Translations under genes and position numbers: made by a program | Notes under the pieces: generated by a model | What the model saw: the letters and a program-made list of their open reading frames with translations, nothing else | The model's database searches: none | What the model was told of the DNA's origin: nothing | Assembly (NCBI RefSeq): GCF_047495875.1 | Contig: NC_092464.1 | Coordinates: 21,856,865 to 21,920,864 of the forward strand | Length of the DNA: 64,000 nucleotides | DNA from: Pithys albifrons albifrons | Taxonomy: Eukaryota > Chordata > Aves > Passeriformes > Thamnophilidae | Reading direction: 5' to 3' | Shown here: positions 55,201-63,271 of the stretch, in pieces | How the letters are laid out: every line of letters begins with the position of its first letter | How positions within the stretch are numbered: the first letter of the stretch is position 1

Positions 55201-58200
55201 AACTATTTTGGAAAAATTGATGCCTTGAAAGCCACTGATTATAGCATTGAAAAATTACACATTTTCTTCTCTAATGTTAGACTGGATTAAGTAAACTTTG
55301 GTCCTCCAGATATGATTAAATTATAGCAAGTTAAGAAGTTGATAAATAATTAGAGTTTCTGTTTTGTCTCTAGACAAATTTTAAAGAAGAAAGTGCTACA
55401 ATATGTAATTCATCTGTGTATCACTAAACAGTGGTAGTGTTTAACCATAATGCAGTGGATGTAAGAGAAGATTTTATTTTTCAGAGCAACAGGTCTTTCA
55501 GGGTACAATCTTTGTGAAAATTCATAGCCAGGATTTCTGTGTGGCTTAGCCATTTTGTTCTGCTTTTGATTTGTAGAATGAAAACTTCTGGTATGTTTTC
55601 ATTAAAACTTATGAAGAATATTTTTTGCCTCTGAGGATAAACATGGGATCTTAAAATAGCTGGTCCTACTGATGAGAGTAACTTTTCAAAGTAATATAAA
55701 ATTGCTTGTATGTGTATCACAAGATCCAATGAGTGAAACATGATTTTTGGGACATGTTGTACTTAGTATTGGAAATAATTATTGTAATTAACTGTTCATG
55801 GGATTCCCTTGTATGGAACTTTTGGTGCATGGGTTACATCAAAATACAATTCATAAAGCTGGGCTGGGGAATATATTTTGGCACATATGGTGAAATATCA
55901 GCTTGGGCAGCTGAAGTATGTTTTTGTTAGATGTTTGTCACATTTTCAGCTTTATTACATGAAGGAGCCATGTTTTGGGTTTTTTTCTCCATAGATACAA
56001 ATATATATGGACGAATTGAACTTTCAAAGGTTTCTGGATAGTGGAAATGAATGACATTCTAAGTTAGAGGTTGTATAGTATTTGTAGATAAAGGAGTAAA
56101 ATCTTGTATTTTTAACTTTTTATAAGAAAACACTCTCAGTGAAAAGTTAGAATTATTTTGCAGATAAGAGAGGTGGGTTTTTTGGTCATCTCTCCAAGGC
56201 AAGTAACTTTCCTAAGTTTCCTTCTGAAACTAGTTGCTTTGAACATCAGTAAATCACATTTAATGAATAAAAAGTGTTAATATATAATAATTTGGAGGCT
56301 TTACCATATTTAAAAGTTCAGTTGAAAGACAGAGAATTGAGTAATGCATTCAGTGACTTCATCTCTGAAGTTCTTCCTGCTTACACATACATGAACTGAA
56401 ATAACTAGGACTTGGAAAATTAAAATACCAACAGAAATGTACTCTATTTGCAATGTGACTATCAAAAGAAAAATATGTTGGTAGGTAGTTGCAGGACATT
56501 TACTTTAAAATCAATTTAGCATCACATGAAACTGTGGAAAGTACTGCATTAACTGTATAATTTGCAGGAAGGGTGGACAATGCAAATTATAGTCTTTATT
56601 CTTGGATTATGGTAAGATTGTATGGAAAGAACATACTTGTAGATCAAAGTGGAAATACGTAGTTTACATTTGAAATCGTATGTGCAGTTGGAAGTTGCTT
56701 TGGGTTATATCCTTCCTGCTGTTGGAAATTTGAAGAGTTCTCCTTTATTACACTGGCTTTGTGAGCTGCTGATTCATTAATAAGAACCTGCCATTAAAAT
56801 ATTCCCTCTTTAGAGTTAAATCCTGACTATTGAAATCATTGATCATTTTGTTGTTAATAAGCTGTATGTGGTATGGCATCAGTTTTAAACTGAGGATGAT
56901 TTGCATTACTTTACTGTCATACACTGTAATTGTGAAATCTACTCCTGCTTAGTATGTTCTGTACTCCAGATTAATTAAGAGTTGGTCACATATGATGAAA
57001 TTCTACAGTGTATGTATAAACCTTATATAATCCCATAGGTGTTACCCATTGTGAAAGGGTATGTGGTCAACAACTGTACAATTTCACACGTCTTGTGGCA
57101 TCATGAAACTAGTTGTGTTGAGCTATTATGGTCTTTTTTTCTGAAAGTACTTTAAAGATGTTTAGAATATACGTAAACATGAAGATACACCATTAAAATA
57201 TTAGTTTTCTGTAAATAAATGTTATAGTTATCCTTCATTTATAAAATCACTGAAAATTTTTTCCTTAAATAGTGGTTTTGTTCCAAATAAGTCGTATTTA
57301 TGGATCTTTAAAATTACATTTTTATGGTACTGAATTAATATAAAAATCTAGTGTTGATATTTCAGTATGCAAATCAAGGAATTTTCAAGTTTTTCTCTTC
57401 AGGAGAGATTAGCAGGATGAAGGAACTCTTCCCAAATTAGTTTCCTCTGTATGCTTTCTCACATGGAGCTCTCAAGTATAGGATGAATCCTGGTTTCCAG
57501 TTAGCTTTTGTGCCACATCTGCATGAAGAAACTTGCATAAAATTTGTCTAGAAGTTAGTAGAATAATCCTTAGCATATTTCTTGATTATTTTATGTCACT
57601 ATCAGCAAAATTACCAAATTATCTTTTCTTCTGTTTTATTTAAATTTTTATTAATTTAGGTTCCAACCAGGTGTAGTATGGCTAAAAAACTTCTAAATTA
57701 TCTACATCTGAAGTTAAAATATTCTGAACGTTTTCTTCTTTCTTCTCCTTGTTCCACAGGATATGGCCCTTGTTGCTCCTGAAGCACCTTCAGAACAAGC
57801 TAGAAGAGTGTTCCAGACATATGACCCTGAGGGTAAGGGCTGTACTTCTTTCTGAAATAAGATTTTAATGGCAACATACTCACTAAGAGAGGAATGAAGC
57901 TCCTCGTACTTAAGAAATGTCCCAAACAGTGGCTAATCTGTAAGTCACACTGAGCATCCTGGTCTAGTGGAAAGTGTTCCTGCCCAGGGCAGGGAGTTGG
58001 AACTAAGTGAATTTTAAGGTCCTTTCCAACCCAAACCATTCCATGATTCTGGGAAGAAATGCTCTGAGAATTTTGAATAAGGGAATTTGTGCAATAGGAA
58101 TTAGAGTTCTTAGAACATGCCTTTTTTAACCTTGTAATGTTCTTTGCAATTAACATAAAGTTAAATATAATTTGATTTCTCCTTTATTATATTTTCATAA

Positions 58201-61200
58201 AACAACTGATCTGATGTGACTCATTCTTCATGAGATTTTGTTCTTGAATGCATGTGGCACACACAGAGAATTTTCTTATGTGTTGGAAAACAGAATATAA
58301 CATTCAGATACTATTTTGACTACTCAAAAGGGGAAAAGTTTACAGTTACTATCCCAACGTACCTAGTGGAGGTGGAGATTACTAATACAAAGATTGAATT
58401 CTTAGCAAGCATTAAGCTTCTAAGTGTATGAATGATAAACCCACACTTTCTGTACTGCACTCTACTGGGTCAAATAAAGTGGGAGAGAAGTGTTTGAAAA
58501 CTGCATTCCTTCTACAACCCCACTGTTTGCTTGTAAATTCTACAGATGCAAATGTAATACATAGTATTTGTATTTTTAAGTGAAATTTGTACTCTTGGAA
58601 AGCATTTTGTTTCTTTTTCTCACAACAAGCTTTGCTATTTTTTCAGATAATGGTTTTATACCTGACACTCTGCTAGAAGATGTAATGAAGGCTCTGGACC
58701 TTGTTTCAGATCCTGAATAGTAAGTATGATAAATAGTTTGGATTTTGTTCCAGATTGCATTCTGGGCATAGAATGTTATTTTGAAATCCTTAAGTCAGCT
58801 TTAAATAAAGTGGAAGGAATTAAAATTAAGATGTCTCTAACTTTGGTAGTGATAACTAGAAGCCAAAAAAGCCCTCAGACCTACCACATTACTATATATT
58901 GAGGAGACAGTCATGAATATATTTCTGTATGTTAATGGGGGTGAAACTGTGGGACAGAAGAGCCAAACAGTCAAGGTACTGAGAGGCAGTTTGCATTATA
59001 TTACCACTAGATGTGTTGCAGAGTTTGAAGCTGAAACTGCTTCAGTTACACTTTTTTCCTACCAGCGCTCAGGACCTTGTAGTGTTTCCAGAAATGCCAC
59101 ATTGATTCCCAGGATTAGAGTTAAAACTTTAAAATGAAAAAGGTAACTTATTTTAGATCTCATGTGGACAGGACTAAAATTAAGTGACAACAGTTAACCT
59201 TTGTTGTCAAAACTTACCATATTTTGCCACTGAATGCTTAACCCAGAAAGCAGAGTTACGTACTTCAGCTTTTTTTCCTGCTCCTAAAGATGCTTCTGCC
59301 CTTTTGTAAACCTTATGGTCTAGTTTAGTTGTGTCTAAACCGTTGTTCTGCAGAATGGCTGTGGAGACTGCAAGTTCACTTAACACAGCCATCTGAAATG
59401 TGATTGATTTTCTGTCCTTTCAAGTGTTAAAATATAATGGAGTTTACTGAGCTGTTCTCTGGAGGACAGAGGAGAGAATTGAAACAAAGAGATACCATGA
59501 AACGAAGCCAAAAGAAAGTACAAGACAAAAGGCTCATGTTCGTCTTATAAGTGGTGCAATCTGCAGATTTTTTTTTTAAGGGAGGAAAGATAAAAAAACA
59601 TATTCTAATAGGTCTGAAAACCTTTCTTTTGGCCTTTTTGTTCAGCTGTCTCAATAAATTTTCAACAAACCTCTTCTAGCATTCCACATTTTTTCTGTTT
59701 GGCTTTCAGAGCATTTGTGTCTTGTTTTATTGTGCATAGCACATCAAATATAAACTGATGTTGGAAGAGCCAGACAGAATATTGATACTTGATATGCATA
59801 TAACTATACTGAAAAGCCATGATCAAACCATGAAATATGCAGTCTTGACTCATCTCCTCTTCTCAAATATATTGCCTGATATTACTGTCTTGAGGACCTG
59901 CTCTGTTCTGGTCCTAGATATCCTGTCCATTTGATGTGGAACACAAGTATAAATAACACATTTCAAATTCCATAGAGGCTCTTATACTTGTTTTTTGTTT
60001 GTTTGTTTTAAAGTAAAATTAAAGTCCTTGCCTCTAAGTACACCGTTTACATTTCTGATAATCTGATTTAAGGCTTTAAGTTTCTCAGAATCTCAGGATG
60101 TGTAATGGTCAGACCTGCTTAGAGTTGTAGAACTATAGAGCAGATGTGTATTAGCAAGGTGGATTAGTAAGTACTGAATGCCATTGCATATGATTTTAGT
60201 AAAGTTTTCTAATCATTTAGTAAATAATCGAGCTGTCTCATTTTGCCTGTTTGTTTCTAAAAATCATTTGATGCTCTTTATGGCACCAATATCAGTACAT
60301 CTGTCAATCTAGGTTTAGCTTGTTTAAAACATTTTGTCTTGTCTCTCTATTTGACCAGTAGTGGAACCTTTTATCCCCACACACTTCTCAGCCATAAGAG
60401 TACAAAGACCATAAGTGTCATCACCCCAAATTGTGTAACCTCTTCAGTTCAGGAGCCAGGCTTTGAGCTGAGGAGACTGAGGCATGAACACACATGTTTA
60501 GTAGCTCTGTTGTAATACCAGTAACACTGAACAGCCTCAGCAATTCGATGAATGAAAAAGCCTCAGCTGACACATATCACAATCAAAATTTATTAAATCT
60601 TCCCTCCTGCTTAATGGATTGAATTTTGTACACTGACCACACTTAAAAACTGAGGATGGTGCTGTATTTTTGAACAGTTCTTGTATTCCATCAGTGTGTA
60701 TATAACTTGCTTTCATTTTAATACATAATTTTAAGTGCATTTTCAAAATTATCTGTAATGGTTCTGTTTACAAACACAAATGCTTTTACAACTCTGTTAC
60801 AGCATTTCAAGAATTTGAGCAAGTTTCAAACAGCCGCTGAAACATCTAAAATTTTGTACTTTGAGAGCAGTGAGAATGAGGAATAGAGGGACTGAAGTCC
60901 AGTATTTTGCAAATACTCAGTTGTAGTTTCACTTGAGTAATGAACTTTCTTAAGATTTTAAATTAGCACAGTTTATAGGATATCACATTCAGTTTTATGG
61001 ATTGTAAAATTCCTCTTCCAAGGATCTTAGCAAAGCCACACTCTTAAGATTTGCATAATGTATTCTGTGTGTATTGAGGGAGAAACAAGAAGAAGCCAAA
61101 TCATTTATGATGAGTACTATGCTAGGACCAAAAAAAAGAAGTTACTTAAAAATGAAGAGACATAAATGGTAGCCTAAAGGATAAAATGCTTTCATGCAAT

Positions 61201-63271
61201 AATCAAAAAAACCTCAGAAATTGTGCCTTCTGCCTGAAGCCCCTAACAAAAGACACCTGGGGTGGTTAGAGGCCTGGGTGGTAAAAGAGGAATCTATGAG
61301 AAGCTAATAGTGTGTCTTATGAAAGGAAAATGAACTGCCTACATGAAAAAAATAGGGAAGAATCTGGATATGTTAAATGTAAATACAAAATAAATCATAG
61401 TTAAAAATCGTCTGAAGACTAATCTGTAAAGTCACAAAACAAAACCAAATAATATTCTTATGAACCCATCAGAACCAGGAGACTTGCAAGAAGTCTGTAC
61501 TTCTGATAGATATACCCAATGTTTAAAAGTATTCAGTTAGTTAGACAAGTGTAGTGAGTTTTTTGTATTCACTGCGGAAGATGGTAGGGAGCTGATCTCA
61601 TCCTCACTGGGGAACATTACAGAGAGCTTTCCACTGGCCTTTTTATGTATAGTCAGAGCAATTAAGTGCCAAGATAAGTAAAAAAGCAAAAATCCTGAAG
61701 AAACATCAGAATGAAATTGCTGAACTATTTTAAGTTACACACCACTGAACCGTGCTGGTAACCAAACAGTATCAGAATGAGAAGGTGTCAAATGTACAGT
61801 AATGCTTGGAAAAAGACTTGAAGGCCAGTCTGGGGAAAATTCAGATGTAAATATTTCATGTGTACATGTGGAATAGGAAGAAAGGGTTTTTTGTAAATAA
61901 AGTATTGATCAAAGAAAAAAATGTCACTTTTTTGTAGTGGAGGGAGATCATTAGGAGGAATTTGACTGGATTTTGTATTAAGTCTGTGAAGCTTGTTATG
62001 GCGCCAGTGAGGATATGACAATAGAGATTTGTATGATAGTTTGCTGCTGATACAAAAGTATTCAAGATATTAAAACAAATAAAAAAATATGTAAGAGCAG
62101 TAGAAGTTACTAGAAGATACAGTAACAGAGAAGTCTCAATACAGTAAACATAGATTGGTTGCTCAGAGAATAAAACAATCCTGATTTCACATACACTTTG
62201 TTGGTTTGTGAACTAGATATTACTGGTCAGGAAACAGGTCTTAGATTTAAACTGATAGTGATAGAGAGACATATGGGTTCAAAGCCAATTAAGTACATGC
62301 ATGGAAAGAAAAATACATATCTATCTTTTGTGTTTTGGATACTGCCTGTCACTGAAGATGTCTTTCAGCAGCAGACTGATAGAAATGGAGAGGGTAACCT
62401 AAGGGTGTGCCTTTTCCCTGTTGTACCCTGTCATAAGCATCCACTAGTAACCAGTGTCAGAAACAGGATTCTGGTCAAGCACTCTGTTGGTTTGACCCAG
62501 TGAGGATGTTCTTGTGTACGGTATAACTTGGGCAAAAGGCCGAGTAGATGCACACAGATGTGATCTCATGTCTGTAGAAATGTATTGCTTAAATAAAGTT
62601 ATAATCGACATTGATTTACAGGGACCTGAAGTTATACCACAGTCACGCAGTGAGGCTTTCAGATTAGTATTGTTAGTGTTTCCTTTGTTTGTTGGTTCTG
62701 GCTTCTTTGATATCAAGTATGCAATGTAAATAAGCAATATATCTGTTAAATTTGAATTTATTTCAGTGTACTTAGAAAATCTTGGAAGTTTTTCAAATCT
62801 CTGTTTAAAAACAGGTTGTTTGGCAGTTAGAGAGCTGTATTTGAAAGATGACTGGTTTTTGTATCTTTAAAGAATGCTTACAAGACAGCAAAATGCCTTT
62901 TGGGCTGTAAACCTGGTCTTAGGTTATATGGGTTTCAAATTATTTTACCAAATATGGTGGTTGTTCAGAATTATCACTTATTTAATTTAAACTAACAGAT
63001 TAATTTTATTTAAAAATAACCATGTTTTGGCAACTTGCGTGCCATTCTGGTGCAGTTGTCACGATTGAAAATAGAATAGTATTGCTATACTTGGCAGTCA
63101 GTACTGTGGTAGCACAGCATAACTTAGTCATGCAGAATAAAAGTGTCTTACTCATACTTTTATATTCAATGTTTTTGTCTTAGTGTAAACCTCATGAAGA
63201 CCAAATTAGACCCAGAAGGACTGGGCATCATATTACTGGGTCCCTTTCTGCAAGAATTTTTCCCTGAGCAG
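19180..63271 (+). CDS. MINDY3: MINDY3, K48-specific deubiquitinase (13 coding exons, 3' end beyond the window)
   Basis: MINDY3 is a cysteine protease of the MINDY family that trims K48-linked polyubiquitin chains; older names are FAM188A and CARP. Joining 19180-19276, 27104-27183, 29258-29315, 29747-29920, 33483-33534, 35409-35523, 35942-36015, 36472-36551, 41743-41813, 44148-44228, 57760-57832, 58647-58719 and 63184-63271 gives one open frame of 372 codons with GT/AG borders and matching phases throughout. The active site is complete: GGPC nucleophile Cys52, Gln46 six residues before it (equivalent to the MINDY1 oxyanion Gln), and His287 in the ETHLTVFF motif. Codons 316-327 form a degenerate EF-hand-like loop. 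The start is set by homology to the human N-terminus and has G at -3. Human MINDY3 is 445 residues (from memory), so about 73 C-terminal codons are missing only because the window ends. Confidence 0.96.
19319..19337 (-). promoter_or_regulatory. Predicted G-quadruplex tract in the MINDY3 promoter/intron 1
   Basis: Four runs of four C separated by single T bases (19319-22, 19324-27, 19329-32, 19334-37). The minus (template) strand therefore carries four G4 runs with one-base loops, a canonical and very stable G-quadruplex pattern. It starts about 40 bases after the exon 1 donor. Further C-runs follow to 19380. A role in promoter opening or transcription is inference. Confidence 0.7.
22111..22157. 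repeat. 30-base tandem duplication in intron 1
   Basis: The 17-base word CTCCTATTCTTTCCAGG occurs at 22111-22127 and at 22141-22157, exactly 30 bases apart, in a pyrimidine-rich stretch. Both copies end in CCAGG after a polypyrimidine run, so they resemble duplicated splice acceptors. No open exon follows with any homology I recognise. Confidence 0.75.
27104..27183 (+). CDS. MINDY3: MINDY3 coding exon 2, carries the catalytic Cys52
   Basis: Completes Gly33 and encodes codons 34-59. It reads FVFSDSESTALEQF and then EGGPCAVIAPVQ. Gln46 and Cys52 are the oxyanion-hole and nucleophile residues of the MINDY fold. The acceptor is TTTGACAG, the donor GTAAGA, and the exon ends in phase 0. This stretch is nearly identical to human MINDY3. 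Confidence 0.97.
27184..29257 (+). other. MINDY3 intron 2 (2.1 kb)
   Basis: Nothing but intronic sequence is recognised. Short open frames (for example 27663-27848 and 28586-28831) have no homology I can name. Confidence 0.85.
29258..29315 (+). CDS. MINDY3: MINDY3 coding exon 3 (codons 60-78 and first base of 79)
   Basis: Encodes AFLLKRLFTSEKSTWRDCP, matching human AFLLKKLLFSSEKSSWRDCS but one Leu shorter. The acceptor AACAAAG has a weak pyrimidine tract. The donor GTATTG gives phase 1. The one-residue loss offsets the extra residue in exon 1, so numbering is again equal to human from here on. Confidence 0.92.
29316..29746 (+). other. MINDY3 intron 3 (431 bp)
   Basis: Short AT-rich intron beginning GTATTGAG and ending in a GATCTTTCAG acceptor. 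Nothing else is recognised. Confidence 0.9.
29747..29920 (+). CDS. MINDY3: MINDY3 coding exon 4 (codons 79-136)
   Basis: The largest coding exon here. It encodes EEEQKNLLCHTLCDILE, then SESYCLATWIRGKTTEETAG and ISESPAESSRREEQP, all aligning with human MINDY3. Entry is in phase 1 after TTTCAG and exit is in phase 1 at CCTT before GTAAGA. The acidic/Ser-rich end is the least conserved part, as expected for a surface loop. Confidence 0.96.
29921..33482 (+). other. MINDY3 intron 4 (3.6 kb)
   Basis: AT-rich intron with no named transposable element. It contains a short three-copy tandem repeat at 32125-32168. Open frames near 30259-30580 and 30670-30915 lack recognisable domains and are likely chance. 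Confidence 0.8.
32125..32168. repeat. Imperfect three-copy ~16-base tandem repeat
   Basis: AACTGCCTGTCATGTG, then AACTGCCTATCATGT, then AACTGCCTATGTG lie head to tail. This is a small minisatellite-like duplication in intron 4, probably from replication slippage. Confidence 0.75.
33483..33534 (+). CDS. MINDY3: MINDY3 coding exon 5 (codons 137-153 and two bases of 154)
   Basis: Only 52 bases. It completes Ser137 and encodes ALAVEELGFERFHALI, identical to human over this stretch. The acceptor is GTGTATAG and the donor GTAAGT, leaving CA in phase 2. Confidence 0.95.
33535..35408 (+). other. MINDY3 intron 5 (1.9 kb)
   Basis: AT-rich intron with a T/G-rich stretch near 33660. No repeat or gene is recognised. 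Confidence 0.88.
35409..35523 (+). CDS. MINDY3: MINDY3 coding exon 6 (codons 154-192)
   Basis: Encodes KRAFKSFPELKDAVWDQYS followed by AWTNRFGVLLFLYSVILTK, aligning with human KRSFRSLPELKDAVLDQYS and onward. With the canonical TTTAG acceptor the split codon 154 reads CAC (His), where human has Gln. The donor is GTTTGT, in phase 0. Confidence 0.95.
35524..35941 (+). other. MINDY3 intron 6 (418 bp)
   Basis: Short intron, T-rich at its start and around 35720-35760, ending TTTTTCTGCAG. Nothing else is recognised. Confidence 0.9.
35942..36015 (+). CDS. MINDY3: MINDY3 coding exon 7 (codons 193-216 and two bases of 217)
   Basis: Encodes GIENIKNEIEDATEPLIDP and VYGHG, one substitution from human as I recall it. 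The acceptor is CTGCAG and the donor GTAAGC, ending in phase 2. Confidence 0.96.
36016..36471 (+). other. MINDY3 intron 7 (456 bp)
   Basis: Short AT-rich intron ending TTATCTAG. Nothing else is recognised. Confidence 0.9.
36472..36551 (+). CDS. MINDY3: MINDY3 coding exon 8 (codons 217-243 and one base of 244)
   Basis: Encodes SQSLINLLLTGHAVSNV and WDGDRECSGM, identical to human MINDY3. This highly conserved block is a core part of the MINDY catalytic domain. The donor is GTAAGT, with the exon leaving A in phase 1. Confidence 0.97.
36765..37312 (+). mobile_element. CR1 LINE fragment, sense, in intron 8
   Basis: Runs in the same direction as MINDY3. Diagnostic text includes CTGGCTGGCTGGGAAGCAGC near 36951, the AGGGCCCTGTGGGCAGTGAG spacer near 36989, and GGGACAACCTTTGAAGTGATGTGTCCAGTCCTAGGCTCCCCAGT across 37123-37166. 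The copy lacks both its 5' part and a clean 3' tail and carries frame breaks, so it is a dead fragment. Boundaries are good to about 30 bases. Confidence 0.88.
39388..39482. promoter_or_regulatory. GC-rich mini-island with CTCF-like site in intron 8
   Basis: About 95 bases contain eight CpGs inside an otherwise CpG-poor intron. At 39446-39464 the plus strand reads TGGCCGCTGGGGGGCGATG. This fits the core CTCF motif (TGGCCACCAGGGGGCGCTA) at most positions, including the GGGGGCG core. Retained CpGs suggest the site has been kept unmethylated in the germ line. Occupancy is an inference. It is not a CR1 or LTR sequence I recognise. Confidence 0.55.
41743..41813 (+). CDS. MINDY3: MINDY3 coding exon 9 (codons 244-267)
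   Basis: Completes Lys244 and encodes LLGIHKQATVGFLTLMES and LRYCK, close to human LLGIHEQAAVGFLTLMEALRYCK. The acceptor is TTTTAATAG and the donor GTAAGC, phase 0. Confidence 0.96.
42266..42864 (-). mobile_element. Endogenous retrovirus 3' LTR, antisense to MINDY3
   Basis: Read on the minus strand, the LTR starts TGTGTTGGTTTGGAATGGG at about 42864 and ends near 42266 with TTAAATTACAGCA. It contains the avian LTR landmark of an ATTAAA polyadenylation signal (plus strand 42394-42399) followed by a run through ACTGACTTTATCTC and a GGGGGAGTGAGTGAG segment. Upstream in its own direction lies a purine-rich primer tract (GGAGCAAGGGGTGGAATG), so this is the 3' LTR and not a solo LTR. It is typical of avian ERVL-type elements as I remember them; the exact family is uncertain. 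Confidence 0.8.
42865..43625 (-). mobile_element. Endogenous retrovirus internal remnant next to the 3' LTR
   Basis: Sequence on the minus strand leading into the polypurine tract of the LTR. It is GC-richer than the surrounding intron and has short minus-strand open frames only (for example 43377-43559). I see no recognisable gag, pol or env motif, so the piece is the non-coding or decayed 3' end of the internal region. The element is truncated at about 43625, where ordinary intron sequence resumes, and no 5' LTR is present. Confidence 0.65.
44148..44228 (+). CDS. MINDY3: MINDY3 coding exon 10, carries the catalytic His287
   Basis: Encodes VGSYLKSPKFPIWILG and SETHLTVFFAK. The His of ETHLTVFF is codon 287, the same number as the catalytic His of human MINDY3. 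The acceptor is CTTTTTAG and the donor GTATGT. It is 27 codons in phase 0 at both ends, so skipping it would remove the active-site His without a frameshift. Confidence 0.97.
45055..45074. repeat. Short perfect inverted repeat
   Basis: CTCCCACA and TGTGGGAG flank the four-base loop ATAC, giving an 8-bp hairpin in intron 10. It is too short to be a microRNA precursor and may be incidental. Confidence 0.6.
49895..50523 (-). mobile_element. Solo LTR of an endogenous retrovirus, antisense
   Basis: About 0.6 kb with TG...CA ends. On the minus strand it runs from TGTTATGGGTTCACC at 50523 to CTCAAACCAAGACA at 49895, resembling the 3' end of other avian LTRs. No internal sequence lies on either side. 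If the left end on the minus strand is placed at 50518 (TGGGTTCACC), a four-base duplication TAAC flanks the LTR on both sides (49891-49894 and 50519-50522). With the TGTT start no duplication is visible. It is a relic of recombination between two LTRs. Confidence 0.75.
54741..54861 (+). mobile_element. CR1 3' tail, sense, in intron 10
   Basis: Short 3' end of a CR1 copy: GTGGCACTGAGTGCCATGATCT, then GGGTTGGACTTGATAATCTC and CAGAGGTCTTTTCCAAACC, ending in the CR1 octamer ATTCTGTG repeated two and a half times. It is severely 5'-truncated, as most CR1 insertions are. Confidence 0.88.
57760..57832 (+). CDS. MINDY3: MINDY3 coding exon 11 (codons 295-318 and one base of 319)
   Basis: Encodes DMALVAPEAPSEQARRVF and QTYDPE, identical to human over this stretch as I recall. 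The acceptor is TTCCACAG and the donor GTAAGG. It starts the degenerate EF-hand-like loop (D316, E318) that exon 12 completes. Confidence 0.97.
57833..58646 (+). other. MINDY3 intron 11 (814 bp)
   Basis: Contains a CR1 tail at about 57955-58052. The remainder is AT-rich, with a TTTTTTCAG acceptor at the end. Confidence 0.88.
57955..58052 (+). mobile_element. CR1 3' tail, sense, in intron 11
   Basis: Reads CATCCTGGTCTAGTGGAAAG, then CTGCCCAGGGCAGGGAGTTGG and GGTCCTTTCCAACCCAAACC, then CATGATTCTGG, the usual end of a CR1 insertion. It belongs to a different CR1 subtype from the tail in intron 10. Confidence 0.88.
58647..58719 (+). CDS. MINDY3: MINDY3 coding exon 12 (codons 319-342 and two bases of 343)
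   Basis: Encodes DNGFIPDTLLEDVMKAL and DLVSDPE, nearly identical to human. The residues NGFI complete the EF-hand-like loop, but position 12 is Leu instead of Glu. The acceptor is TTTTCAG and the donor GTAAGT, in phase 2. Confidence 0.96.
58720..63183 (+). other. MINDY3 intron 12 (4.5 kb)
   Basis: AT-rich intron with only short open frames, none with a recognised product. No transposable element is recognised. Confidence 0.82.
63184..63271 (+). CDS. MINDY3: MINDY3 coding exon 13 (codons 343-372), last coding exon in the window
   Basis: Completes Tyr343 and encodes VNLMKTKLDPEGLGIILLG and PFLQEFFPEQ, matching human INLMKNKLDPEGLGIILLGPFLQEFFPDQ. The acceptor is TTGTCTTAG and the donor GTAATC, phase 0. 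The next exon expected from human begins GSSGPE and is not found before the window ends. Confidence 0.96.

Larger units (their letters stand above)
44229..57759 (+). other. MINDY3 intron 10 (13.5 kb)
   Basis: The longest intron. It contains a solo LTR (49895-50523), a CR1 tail (54741-54861), a perfect 8-base hairpin at 45055-45074 and an exon-like open stretch at 51137-51331. Other open frames have no recognised product. The rest is AT-rich and appears unique. Confidence 0.85.
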
